Origin: Cladosporium sp. IMV 00045 | Lineage: Eukaryota; Ascomycota; Dothideomycetes; Cladosporiales; Cladosporiaceae | Length of the DNA stretch: 37,358 nt | Direction of reading: 5' to 3' | Assembly: GCA_001931905.2 (NCBI GenBank) | Contig: MSJI02000801.1 | Span: forward strand, 1-37,358 | Shown here: positions 19,038 through 29,073 of the stretch, one piece after another | Numbering within the stretch: position 1 is the stretch's first letter | How the letters are laid out: each line of letters begins with the position of its first letter | The notes under the pieces: generated by a model | What the model was told of the DNA's origin: nothing | The model's input: only the letters and a program-made list of their open reading frames with translations | Database searches by the model: none | Position numbers and translations under genes: made by a program

Positions 19038-21525
19038 CTACAAGACCTCGCCAATGATCTTCGCCGCCTCTTTGTAGGTACCGAGCAACTTCTCGCACTT
19101 CTCCCTCTCGTTCTTGATCGCGTCGTCTTCGTACAGAAGCTCCTCGAACAGCTCTTCCTTGTACAATTCGCTGACAAGACGATTCTGCACGACGTCTTTG
19201 CTGTGGTTGACAAGCAGATGCATGACTGCTTTGGGCACTTGATCTGCAGTCGATTCACGAACGATGGCGAAGTAAGAGCTGATGAGGCGGCGAATGAGCT
19301 CAGTCTCAAGTGCTTCGCGCTCGGTGAGGGCAGGGTTGGATTCGTCGTGAGGCTAGGAAATGTTAGCATTTGCCGTGCGGTTATAGAAAGTCATAGATTA
19401 GAAACTTACGAAACCGGTGTTCTCCTCTGGCGCCGCCTCTTCGGCGACGGGTTCGGGCAGGCTTGCTGTCCTGGTGTCGCCTCTTCGGAAGCTTGCGCTG
19501 ATGCTAGGCTCAAGGTTCTGGCTGACGTGTCTGCTGGCGTTGGTGATAGCACTCTGCGGCGGTAAAGGTCCAGATGACGGGCCGTTCTCTTTGCCAAAGA
19601 AGTAGTTGAGGAAGCTGTCCTTCCCTGCGCCAGAGCCAGAAGTTCCATTGGGCATACCCGAGTGTCCCAGTCTGTGCCCGTCTCTGCCTACTGCGGGTGA
19701 CATGCTCCTGCTCTCCTTTGTCTTCGATGTCCGCACTGGCAGCGCACCAGGTGCCTGCTGCTGCTCTGTGTCTTCCTCGTTCTCTTCTGCGCCATTAACG
19801 CCGTTCAGCTCCTTCTTCCTCCTCGCGTCACGCTTGGCCTTCTCTGCCTCTGCTGCCACTTTCTTCTCCCGCTCTGCCTTGTCCTGCATTACACTGGCCA
19901 TAGCTGCTGCCGCTCCGAGGAAATTAGGGTGGTTAGTGTTGATGTATGCTCTTTGAATGGAGATGAGTGATTCCACGTATGACGAGCAGGGTCCGAGGCG
20001 TTCGCGCAGGAGGTCCGAAACAACTTCGATAAGCTTGCCTTGCAGACGGGGGTAGCGAGCCAATTCATTAAATCCACAGTTGTGGCATATCTTAATCAGC
20101 TCCTCGTAGACCAACTCCACACATCGCTGGCTGGGAATCTCGAGCAGTTTGATTTGAGGCTTGACGAGAAGATCAAACGCAAGTTCGGGCACAAAGAGAG
20201 ATGGGCGAGGTCCAGTAGAGTTGCGAATGGCAGTCCTAATATCGTGAACGGAGAGGTTCTGAGTAGGGTCGATTGTTTCCAGACTGTTGCCAAAAACAGA
20301 GTTGAAGATGTAGTAGATACGAGCACCACCGCACAGTTCCTTGGTGCTGATTTCGGAGCTCGTACCGTCAATCGAGGAAATGAACATGGTCGCAAAGCGC
20401 GTCATCAGCTGCAGAATAAGTGAGCCGCGATGTTCCTTGCCTGTGAACTTGACGTCTCCGTAAGATGCCAACTCCTGCTGAGTTTGACCCATAAGCGTGT
20501 TGAGTCGCGCCTTGATGTCGGGTAGTCTCTCACGAATGTGTGCCATGAGGGTCGTGTTGAGAGTCTTGGCCAGATATTGCGTGCCACAGCGAGTGGACAT
20601 GTTTCGGTATGCCGGGTGCATGCGGAAGAACTCACGTTCAGCCTGGAGCGCTTCAGAAAGGTTCTTGTTGCCTTGAATGTCCTGCTGGGAGCGGTTGACA
20701 GTTCCGATAAATCCGAGCTTCAATGGGTATACGCGACCAGAGAGAATATCAAGGGCGTTCGTGCCGTGGTCCATAAGATCGAGCTTTGTAAGAACACCAA
20801 TGGTTCGCTTGCCAGTGGGGTCGACATGGCGAGCAAGCTTGAGTGCTTCGGAGTTGACGATATCCACGTTTGCGGGCGAGACTGCCAGAATGATACTGTT
20901 CGGCTTGGCGATGTATTCCGAGATAAGGTTGCGCGTCTGCTTCTCAATATCCGTGGGCTGGTCGCCAATGGGAACCTTGGTCAGGCCAGGCAGATCGACC
21001 AAGGTCAAGCTCAAAACATGCGAAGAGTAGACCTTGAGATGGATGGGTTGTCTGTTTATACCCTTGTTGGCGCCTGCGATTCTGTTTGTCTCGTTCTCAA
21101 TCTCCCTCTTGATTTCCTGGAAGTCGTAGAATCGCTGGCCTGGAATGTGGTTGAACTCTCCCCACTCGTCATGTCCAGCAACAGACTCCGGCGTGTGAGG
21201 TACATGCACTGCATCGTCCTCGGGTTTGTCGCTACGCGAAGAGGGGACGTTGATGAGCTGCAAAACAAGAGGTCGTCGTGTTACGATGCCACTGCCGCGA
21301 GGGAGGAAATCGCGGCCGACAATGTTTTCGAGAACAGAGGACTTGCCGGAGGATTGGGAGCCGACCGTGACCTTGCTAAAGCGTCAGCGCGCGAAATGGT
21401 CAGAGGACACCTTTGCTGATACGCACGATTTGAGGGAGATCCAGGGAATCATTGCCGATGGTGTTGAAGACCAAGTCCTGGAGCTTGTTTACCACACCAA
21501 GCAGATCCTCTCCGAGCGCGGCCAT
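19038..21525 (-). CDS. VPS1: Dynamin-like GTPase Vps1
   Basis: Exons are 21427-21525, 19410-21371 and 19038-19352; introns 55 bases (GTGCGT...GCAAG) and 57 bases (GTAAGT...CCTAG). The product is 791 residues. Exon 1 is the conserved MAALGEDLLGVVNKLQDLVF. The first splice gives PQI-VTVGSQSSGKSSVLEN (G1/P-loop at about 37-45); the nearer acceptor TTTAG would break the frame, so the GCAAG one is used. DLPGLTKVPIGDQP is the G3 region, TKLDLMD is G4, and the middle domain follows. Before the GTPase effector domain (exon 3, ending LLGTYKEAAKIIGEVL) there is a long low-complexity linker (roughly 530-685) with NYFFGKENG, a Vps1 hallmark. Vps1 acts in vacuolar sorting, peroxisome fission and endosomal membrane scission. 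It lacks a PH domain, as expected for Vps1. Confidence 0.96.
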
Positions 21526-22535
21526 TGTTGCAGATGTATTCGGCGCTTCCTGAGCGAGCGATTCGGCGTGTGAGCGAACGGAGGTGGTGTTGTTTCGCGA
21601 GGAGCAGCTGGCTTCACGCTTGCTTTGGGTCTTCCTTCCCCGAGCAGCGCCGATCTATTTGGTTCTGGGAGATCTGAGACAGGGCGGAGAGGGAAGCGGG
21701 TGTCGAGGAAAGGGGCAGGCGAAAGGTAGTCTCCGGGGACGATATGGGGAGCGAAAAGAAAGAGTGGTAGCAGCAAAAAAAGTCGTATGAACGCCTTATT
21801 ACCGAGGCCGTGGAAACAAGGTCGAGGGTGATGTCGATGTTGTTTGGAGGAAAACCGCGGAGGAGCTGGGGGCTCGCCGCGGGTCACGTGACACACGTCA
21901 CTTACCGTCGCGTGCCTTCCAAACTTGTTGTTGGCTTGCCCCTCGTGTGCCTCCTCCCACCAAACGGAGGTGAGTCGAGGCAACATCTGACTGCAGCCAT
22001 GCGACACTGAGCTCGCATACCTCATACGTCGCTCACGCATCCGCATTCGCTGCATCATTCGCCGCACTACGGCTGCCTGCACTGCTACTGCAAGGGCACG
22101 CGGTTTGACATCGTCCTCGCGTGACGATCTTTACATGTAGATCAGACCCGCCGGAGAAATGGCTGTTTACCGCACATGTTCTGTTGTTGGAACCCTTATC
22201 ATTCAGCTCAGCATTAACCTCTCGCCCTTATCGCAGCTTGGCCTACCCTTTCATACACCGCGAGATATACATGTAGATTGGTACTGAGTGAGTAAAGCAT
22301 CCCGAGATAAGCAGCACTCCTTGATTGCTCTTGCTTCTCGACCTTTTGTTTGTCTCATTCCTTTCCATTGTTTCCGAGCAGACCTCCCTGAGCCATTCAC
22401 TACACACAATACACATACTTCCTACACCTCACACGCCGCTTCTCACTTGGAAACAATGAGGGATTCATTATCTTGACTAAATCAACTCCTCCACTCTCAT
22501 ATCTCTGCCCTGTCTTCGGTCATTGAACTGGTGAC
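21526..22535. other. Divergent promoter region VPS1 / isochorismatase-like gene
   Basis: This 1010-base region between two diverging genes carries the GTCACGTGAC palindrome. A pyrimidine-rich stretch before 22536 (CTCC, CTCTC, CTGCCC) looks like the leader of the hydrolase gene. No gene is visible; the frame at 21489-22082 (minus) is antisense or upstream noise. Confidence 0.55.
21883..21892. promoter_or_regulatory. GTCACGTGAC palindrome upstream of VPS1
   Basis: A perfect 10-base palindrome matching the Cbf1/CDEI-type site (RTCACGTG) lies 358 bases before the VPS1 ATG and about 640 bases before the isochorismatase-like gene. An ACACGTCA string follows 2 bases later. Such sites are frequent in fungal promoters. 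Confidence 0.55.
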
Positions 22536-23504
22536 ATGGCGCCCTCCGCGACCGAAACCGAGGTCGAGCACATCAACCATGTAGCACTCACGGAGAAAGA
22601 CATCAACATCGAGCACAACATCGATGACCACGTCGCATTTGGTACTACCAAAGTCCTCCCTCCTGCCCCTGCCCTCCTGTTCTCATGATTTTGAACATCA
22701 CACCAATACATGATTTTTCCAGGCGGCGACGACCAATGGTTCTACAACCCCGCGACCAAACGCTTCGACCTCTCGCGCGGCAGCAAGCGCAAGATCACCC
22801 TAGACGCCGACGACGGCATCCGCAACCACCGCGGGGTGATGATCGATCCCGACCAGACCTTGCTGGTCATCATCGACATGCAAAACTACTTCGTGCACCC
22901 AGACTTCCACGACCACAGTGAGGGCGTCAAGACCGTCCAGCCGCTGATCAACGTCATCGAGAAGTGCAGGAAAGAAGGCATACAAGTCTGCTGGCTGAAC
23001 TGGGGCATCACCGATCACGACCTCAAAGTCATGCCGCCGGCCGTGACTCGCGGGTTCAAGAAGAGCATGATGCACGAGAAGGGCGGCGGGTGGCACGTTG
23101 GGCTGGGCGCTACACTTCCGGCAGAGCAAGGCGGCGAGCGCTGCCTGTTTCGTGGCACGTGGAATGCAGACATCTACGACCCGCTGAAAGCGTATGTGAC
23201 AGAGAACGATGTTCGCTTCGACAAGGCGCGCATGAGCGGATTGTGGAGTCCCGAATTGCCCATGCATCAGTGGCTTCGCGCGAGCGGGAAGAAGACATTA
23301 CTGTTTGCTGGCGTCAACACGGATCAATGTCTTCTGGGAACTCTGACGGATGCCTACTCCTGGGGTTGGGACTGTATTCTCATCAGCGACTGTGCGGCGA
23401 CCATGACTGGATTGGGGGCAAAGGAAGTCTGCGACTACAACATTGCTACGAACATGGGATTCGTTACGGATTCTCAGGTCTTCTGCGCGGCTGAGAGCGC
23501 GTAG
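22536..23504 (+). CDS. Isochorismatase-fold cysteine hydrolase
   Basis: Exons are 22536-22641 and 22723-23504; the intron has 81 bases (GTACTA donor, TTCCAG acceptor). The product is 295 residues. The fold is shown by LLVIIDMQNYFV (catalytic D87), VRFDKARMSGLW (catalytic K203) and AGVNTDQCLLGTLTDAYSWG with the nucleophile C238, followed by ISDCAATM. All three members of the triad are present, so the enzyme should be active on an amide, ester or vinyl-ether-type substrate. The family holds isochorismatases, nicotinamidases, ureidoacrylate and N-carbamoyl amidohydrolases; sequence alone does not choose. The first 65 residues before the core are longer than in bacterial members, with the aromatic GGDDQWFYNP segment. 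There is no signal peptide; it is probably cytosolic. It runs in the same direction as the Dal5-type transporter 0.9 kb downstream. Confidence 0.93.
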
Positions 23505-23700
23505 GAGTCTTTGGCCCAATGCTTATGTATAGCGCGGCTTTTCGTGGGTTTTCAAGCCTTTGTGTTCGTTCAGCAAGCGAGGCGTTCTGGGTGCCTGGCA
23601 GTCGGGTCATCTTTTGAGGCTTTCTTGTTTATTTGAGGGAATTCAGTCCCATACAATTCACCTTATTTACATCACTCGCGCAAGACCCGATGACAATACG

Positions 23701-23720
23701 TAGGGTTAGGGTTGGGGTTG
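23701..23720. repeat. Interstitial telomere-like repeat
   Basis: TAGGGTTAGGGTTGGGGTTG contains about three TTAGGG-like units, 0.2 kb after the hydrolase gene. It resembles the telobox bound by Tbf1-type factors or a small interstitial telomeric insert. Confidence 0.6.
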
Positions 23721-23997
23721 CGCACAACAGGTGGCTTTCGATTGATGGTGACGCCATGTGAGAGGATGCGATGATTGAACTGCGGCCCAGTGTCATCAAT
23801 TCAGCTTCCTTCCTGCGCTCATCACACCAGGAATAATAAGGTCGGGTATCTATCCTCCAGAATGCTCGACGAGACGACCATGCGCAAGGAAATCACCAAG
23901 TCTGTAGCGGCGTCTCCAGCATCGACTTCATCCTTCTTTGCACCACACCCCATCCTAGAGGCTCGCTGCAACAATCCTCCGAAAATCTAGGTCATAA

Positions 23998-24300
23998 CAT
24001 CAAAAAACAAACACAATATCCATCGGCTCTCGGCGCCGCCTTCCACCCCATCACTCACCATCTCCGACCTCGTCGACCCCAACCCCGCAAGCACCGTCCA
24101 AAAAGAAGACGGGACTCCACAACGAGTGGGGCACCCCGTGGAGTCTTATCGATGCTTGGAGTGTGTGCTTGTTGGTGCTTCTGCGCAGACCGTACGATTA
24201 TCCGGACGGCACAGACGGTGAATCTCCACATTGGTGTGGTGGTCGGTCATGGGCCGATGTTGCCGCTCATGCGGTGGCCCTATGGGTAGGTCTTATTTGA
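23998..24300 (+). other. Unrecognised open frame, possible exon or gene relic
   Basis: This frame has no ATG but stays open for 100 codons after a TAA, and its composition looks like coding sequence: a Ser/Thr/Pro/Lys-rich start, then NEWGTPWSLIDAWSVCLLVL, LRRPYDYPDG and SWADVAAHAVALWVGLI. The second half is rich in Trp and hydrophobic residues, as in a membrane-associated segment. I recognise no family. A GTAGGT donor-like site follows TGG near the end (24285), so it might be an internal exon, but no clear upstream ATG exon or acceptor joins in frame. A broken gene is the simplest reading. The remainder of the 23505-24412 gap shows nothing else. Confidence 0.25.
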
Positions 24301-24412
24301 GGTTTAGTTCTTGGTCAGTCCATTCGCCTTTCTTTGAAGCCGGGCACCTGGATAAACGTCCTCTGCCTTATTTGTCCCAACACTTCTGTGACACTGTTCG
24401 CGAGAAATCACC

Positions 24413-26088
24413 ATGTCGCAGCAGGAAACGGTCACCGCCTCGGCCACTGACGAGCTGGACGAAAAGCACATATCACCCATCGCCCATCATGACCTCGAAG
24501 CAAATGAAGAAAAAACCACATCAGGGACAAGCACATCCTACGCTCACCAAGGCTTACAGACAGAACGGGACCTTATTCTCAAGCAAGACCTACGTATAAT
24601 TCCTCTCAGCGCAGGTATCTACCTCTTATGTTATCTAGACAGGTCAAACATCGGCAATGCAAAGGCATATCACGCCCTCATCAATGCCGGCATTCGCAAC
24701 TCAATTAACACATCTACAAGGTCCTCAACCAAGAAGACGGCAACGACCTCCTCACCGAAACCAACATGAGCAATTTCCAATACACCATCGCCCTCATGGT
24801 CTTCTTAATCGCCTACGCGCTGTTCGAAGTGCCGAGCAATTACATGCTCAAACGGCTCAAACCCAGCAACTGGATCGCCTTCCTGATGCTATCCTGGGGA
24901 GCACTCACAATGGGCCTCGGAGGCGTGCAGAGTTTCGGTTCTGTGACTGCCGTTCGTTTCCTTTTGGGCATGTTCGAAGCTGGACTGTTTCCCGGTCTTG
25001 TCTGTGAGTCTTCTTTTGAAGTCCTGTCCACCGTCTTACTCTGAGGCAAGAAACCCTAACAATGTATCAAGACTACCTCACCTTCTGGTACCGCACAGAA
25101 GAACGTTCCATCCGCGTCGCCCTGATCCTCGCCTCAGCCACCCTAGCCGGCGCATTCGGCGGCGCCATAGCCTACGGCGTGGGCCACATGAACGGCACCT
25201 CGGGCCTCAGCGCGTGGCGATGGCTGTTCATCCTCGAAGGCCTGCCGTCCACGCTGTCCGCCGTGGCCGTCTTCTTCTTCCTGCCCGACTACCCTGAAAC
25301 GTCTCGCTGGCTGTCAACCGAAGAAAGAAAATTGGCAGCCGACCGGCTTCGTCTGGAAGGCTCGCATGGGCAGAGTGGCTCGATGACATGGCAGGATGCG
25401 AAAGCCACGCTTGTCGACTGGAGGCTCTACGCCCACTACATGGTACGTAAGCTCCCGAAACCCCCTTCCACCACAAATCGCACTCATAGTCTAACCCTCC
25501 CAACAGATCTACTTCGGCATCTCCACGCCCTTCTCGTCCCTCTCCCTCTTCACGCCGACCATAACCGCAGGTCTAGGCTACACCGGCCTGCAAGCGCAAC
25601 TAATGACCGTCCCGCCCTACGCCGCCAGCTACATCGTGACAATCCTCGCCTCCTGGTCGGCCGACCACTTCAACGCCCGCGCCCTGCACTCCGCCGTCTT
25701 CGCCACAATCGGGGCGGTAGGCTTCCTCGCCTCCGCCCTCCTCCCACCCCAAGCCTACGCCGCCCGCTACGGCAGCCTGATCGTCGCGGCCGCGGGGTCG
25801 TTCAGCTGCATCCCACCCCTTTTGGGCTGGCTGAGCGGGAATTTATTCTCAACAGCCGCGGCCGGGCTGGCGATCGCGCTGAACATCTCGTTCGGGGCGC
25901 CGGGGCAGATTGTGGGTGTTTGGATTTACAAAGCGGAGGAAAAGGAGAGGGGGTATCCGACTGGGCACTGGACGAATTGCGCGCTGTTGTTTGGCGTAGC
26001 GGGGGGTTGTGTAGGGTTGTTGGCGTATTATAAGATGCTAAATGGGAGGGCGGGGAGGAGGGGGGAGGGGAGGCTGTATAAGTACTGA
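24413..26088 (+). CDS. MFS transporter of the Dal5 (allantoate permease) anion:cation symporter family
   Basis: Four exons: 24413-24664, 24721-25003, 25072-25442 and 25507-26088; the product has 495 residues, usual for this family. The first intron (56 bases) starts GC instead of GT (AAG/GCATAT...ACAAG); with it the conserved run YLDRSNIGNAK-VLNQEDGNDLL is restored, and no GT donor gives the frame. The other introns are canonical (68 and 64 bases). Family marks are DLRIIPLSAGIYLLCYLDRS (first helix), YTIALMVFLIAYALFEVPSN, RFLLGMFEAGLFPGLVYYLT, FWYRTEERSIR, AWRWLFILEGLPS and PETSRWLS. About 12 membrane helices are expected in the plasma membrane. Dal5-type proteins import small organic anions such as allantoate, nicotinate, pantothenate or ureidosuccinate; the substrate is not known. 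The ~55-residue N-terminus is acidic and cytosolic. Confidence 0.92.
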
Positions 26089-26293
26089 TCGAGCATTGTT
26101 ATATGTGACGGTGTTGGCTTGTTGGAGGTCTACGACTTGTCTATTGCGAGCCCTATTTTAATGATCGAATCGTTTGAATGTCAATGCACAACGTCTCTTA
26201 CTCTTCTGTCAAACTCTTTTGAGATCTTGAGTAGATTGGCACGTTTCAATTCTCGTAATGTCAAATTTATTTTGTTGATTTATGGTACATATG

Positions 26294-26324
<31 letters not shown>
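26294..26324. repeat. Poly-A tract (31 A)
   Basis: Thirty-one consecutive A lie about 200 bases after the transporter stop codon. It may be a simple homopolymer, or the tail of an old retroposed sequence; no target-site duplication or retroelement is visible next to it. Confidence 0.9.
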
Positions 26325-26325
<1 letters not shown>

Positions 26326-26492
26326 ACCCGCAGCTCCTTTGCTCTCCCCATAGGCCATTAAAAAGCCCATCACCCTGCGTGAACGACGCTATACCTTCTG
26401 ATCGTCCGTCCACATGCGCGCCTGGGATGGTACCGAGTTTTCATGAACAGTTATGATTACAGTACACAACCTAAAGTTGACTTGATTCGACT

Positions 26493-26512
26493 TGATCTGA
26501 TCTGATCTGATC
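26493..26512. repeat. TGATC tandem repeat (4 units)
   Basis: Four perfect head-to-tail TGATC units, preceded by two related CTTGAT units. This is a microsatellite with no known role. Confidence 0.85.
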
Positions 26513-26945
26513 GGTCTGCAAGACAAGTCCCCTCTCCTGATTTTCCCACTCCGATGAATGCACGGAGCGAACACTTCCCTTCCCTTGAATTCCCTTCTTG
26601 CCCCCTGAAGGCGGCTCCCTCGGTTATTCCACCCTCACTTCCTTGCATTCCCATACCTTACTTACATACACGAATGCAGCGCAAACACTTTTGTCCAAGC
26701 CCCTTCAGTCCATGCAATTGGGTGAACGAGGGGGCGACATATTTCAACCTTTCTCTTCCTCCATGCTCAACTGACCAAAACGAACCTCAGTGCGCCTATA
26801 ACTTTCGTTTCCAAGTCCCGCCGAGGAAACAAAAGGGCGAGGTTTTTGTAGCGCCAACGCTCACCGAAAAAGCAACAGTCCCCAAAACCAAGATAGTAAA
26901 CGACAAAGAACGAAGTAAAACCAGCAGCCACGGCCCATGGCAACA

Positions 26946-28663
26946 TCACTCCTCCTTCCCACCAGGCTGCAGCTTCTTCAACGCGTCCTTCTTGCCCTTC
27001 TCGCGACTCTTCCTCCTCTTATCGCTGTAATACTTCCACGCGCGCCCGATGCCCGCGGTGAAGAAACTCTTGACCGTCTGCGCCGTGCTGGGCCAAGCGA
27101 CAGTCTGCGTGACGCTCTTACCCATGACGGCAGCGAGGTCCTCCTGCGCGGCGATGCGGCGCTCGAAGTCGCCGCCCTCGCGCCGCTTGAAACCCTCCGC
27201 GGCGTCCTCGTCCGCGGCTGCGGAGAGCACGCTGTCGAACGCTGAGCCGGGGATGCCGAATTTCTTCTTGTACTGCCAGTAGAGTTTCGTGCGGAAGGCC
27301 TTTGGCAGTCGGCGGACCATGTTGCCGCGCTTCTTGGGGTCCATGTCCTGCTGTAGGCGTAGGCCGTCGGCGCCGCCGAGGATGTCGTCGCTCGCGGGTG
27401 AGGAGCCTGTGTGGCGGATGGCGTCTTCCTTCTCCCAGCCGAGTGCGTGCGGTGTGCGTGAGTCGGTGAAGGTCAGGTTGGGCAGGTTGACTATCAGAGG
27501 CACGTAGAGTTGGCGGAAGCCCGGCAGTTGCGCACCCACGATGTTGGACACTTTGTTGGGGTTCTCGCCGGAGAAGTACGAGTTCATGCGTGGGTCGCCC
27601 ATGTATGACAGCCCAGCGATGCGCTCGTAAAGTTGGCGCTCGGTGAAGTTCTCCGGCAGCATGAGGAGAGCGGTGCGTAGGGCGGAGATGAGGTTGACTT
27701 GGTTGGCGAGGCGGACGCGAGGGTCGTCACGGAGGATTTTGACGGGTTTTTGCAGACGGCCGGCAAGGTAGAGGGTGTTCCATTCGCTGAGATCGGAGGA
27801 GAGGGTGTCGAGGTTCACCACGCCGTACTTGATCATGGTGCCGTTGACTGTGATGTAGGGGTTGAAGTAGACACCTGCACCGAGCCTGTCCTGAATGCTG
27901 GAAATGGCGCCGCTGGAGTAGGGAAGGTATTTCAGTCCAGAGTAGTGGTCCGGGTGCTGGGCCAAGTTGAGAGAATGCCAATGCTGAGTGTGCGAAACGC
28001 CAAAGATGAAGTCGATGATTTTGGCTCCTCCACTCTGCCACTCCTCTACGGCTTTGGGAGGATTGGGATGAGGGCTCATACCATCCGCCCCGCCGCCAGC
28101 GGTATTACTTTGTCCAAAGACTCCAGAGCCGTAAGCAAACGCATAGCGGATGGGCGCGCGGAACTGCCAAAGTACCTGGCGCAAAGCTTCCTTGAAATCC
28201 TCATTGACCTTGATATGCTGGTTGTATCCAAAATGCTTGTGCGGCAGATCAGAGAATCGCGTTATTTTGGCGAGCTCGGTGTCATCTTCCCAACCCGGTG
28301 GTAAACTCTGGTTAAGATGTTCTGTGCCGGTCGAGCTGCCCAATGGTGATTGTACTCCAACAGATCTCTTGGATTGTGATGCTTGGGACTGAGAACTACT
28401 CTGAGGTGGTCTTTGCTGTTGTTGTTGCTGCTGTTCGTCCAGAGTCCATTGGGTGGATGTGAAAGTGCGAGCGGATGATGGGAGAGCCGATCGAAGGAGG
28501 AAGTGTCTGCGCGAATTGCGAACGGCGGTGCCAATGGGGAGCGAGTTGGCGCTCAGCAAGGAGTGGTATACCGGCGACCTCTGCGCACGCAATTAGCTAC
28601 TTGAGAGAACGTATGGTGGCATGGCTAGTTGGTTGGACCTACTGCCAGCGTCTGACGGGACAT
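26946..28663 (-). CDS. TAM41: Mitochondrial CDP-diacylglycerol synthase Tam41
   Basis: Exons are 28643-28663 and 26946-28580, with a 62-base intron (GTAGGT donor, GCTAAT branch, GCGCAG acceptor). The first exon codes for only seven residues (MSRQTLA), but the long exon has no ATG at its start, so it is needed. The product is 551 residues. The N-terminus is Arg/Ser-rich and acid-free (RNSRRHFLLRSALPSSARTF), a good mitochondrial presequence, followed by a polyQ patch (57-63). The catalytic nucleotidyltransferase motif is FAYGSGVFGQ (about 155-164), and IIDFIFGVSHTQHWHSLN with HPDHYSGLKYLP is the Tam41 signature. The enzyme makes CDP-diacylglycerol from phosphatidic acid and CTP at the matrix face of the inner membrane, the first step to cardiolipin. 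The short insert between GQS and KII and the basic C-terminal tail are lineage additions. Shares a 410-base promoter region with BIR1. Confidence 0.94.
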
Positions 28664-29073
28664 GTTTTGGGGGGATGTTGTAGAGGGGAAGAAGAGTGAT
28701 GGGTAATGCTAATCAAAGGTTCAATCAAAAATCGCCATAGCTTTAGTATGACATGGAGGAAAGAAGGAGTGACAACAGAAGTGAGGAAGTGAAGTGATGA
28801 GTGAATTGACTTCACTTTCTCTATTGCCGTTGCCTTTTGGTGTTGCTGCTGCCACGGCTAGCTGCTGCTTGCTATTGCTGCCGCTCGGGCTGGCTCGGAG
28901 AGGTGAGATTGACACCCTGACGCAACTTTCGCCCTCTCCCACCTCGCGGAGCTTGCCGCCGCCGGGAAACGGCTCGGCTTCAGTGTTGTGTTTACCTCCA
29001 TCCGCGCGTCGCCAAACAATCGTCTGCGTCCTATTGATGAGTCGGGACGACGACGACAAGGACGACCACCATC
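28664..29073. promoter_or_regulatory. Divergent promoter region TAM41 / BIR1
   Basis: These 410 bases separate the two diverging ATGs and must contain both promoters. GTTGCTGCTGC/GCTGCTGCTTGC stretches occur in the middle. No clear TATA box. Confidence 0.5.

Larger units (their letters stand above)
26089..26945. other. Intergenic region between convergent genes
   Basis: These 857 bases separate the transporter (plus) and TAM41 (minus) 3' ends. They hold the A31 homopolymer and the TGATC repeat listed separately. The open frame at 26554-27030 (plus) has no motif and runs into TAM41 antisense, so I do not call it. Confidence 0.5.
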
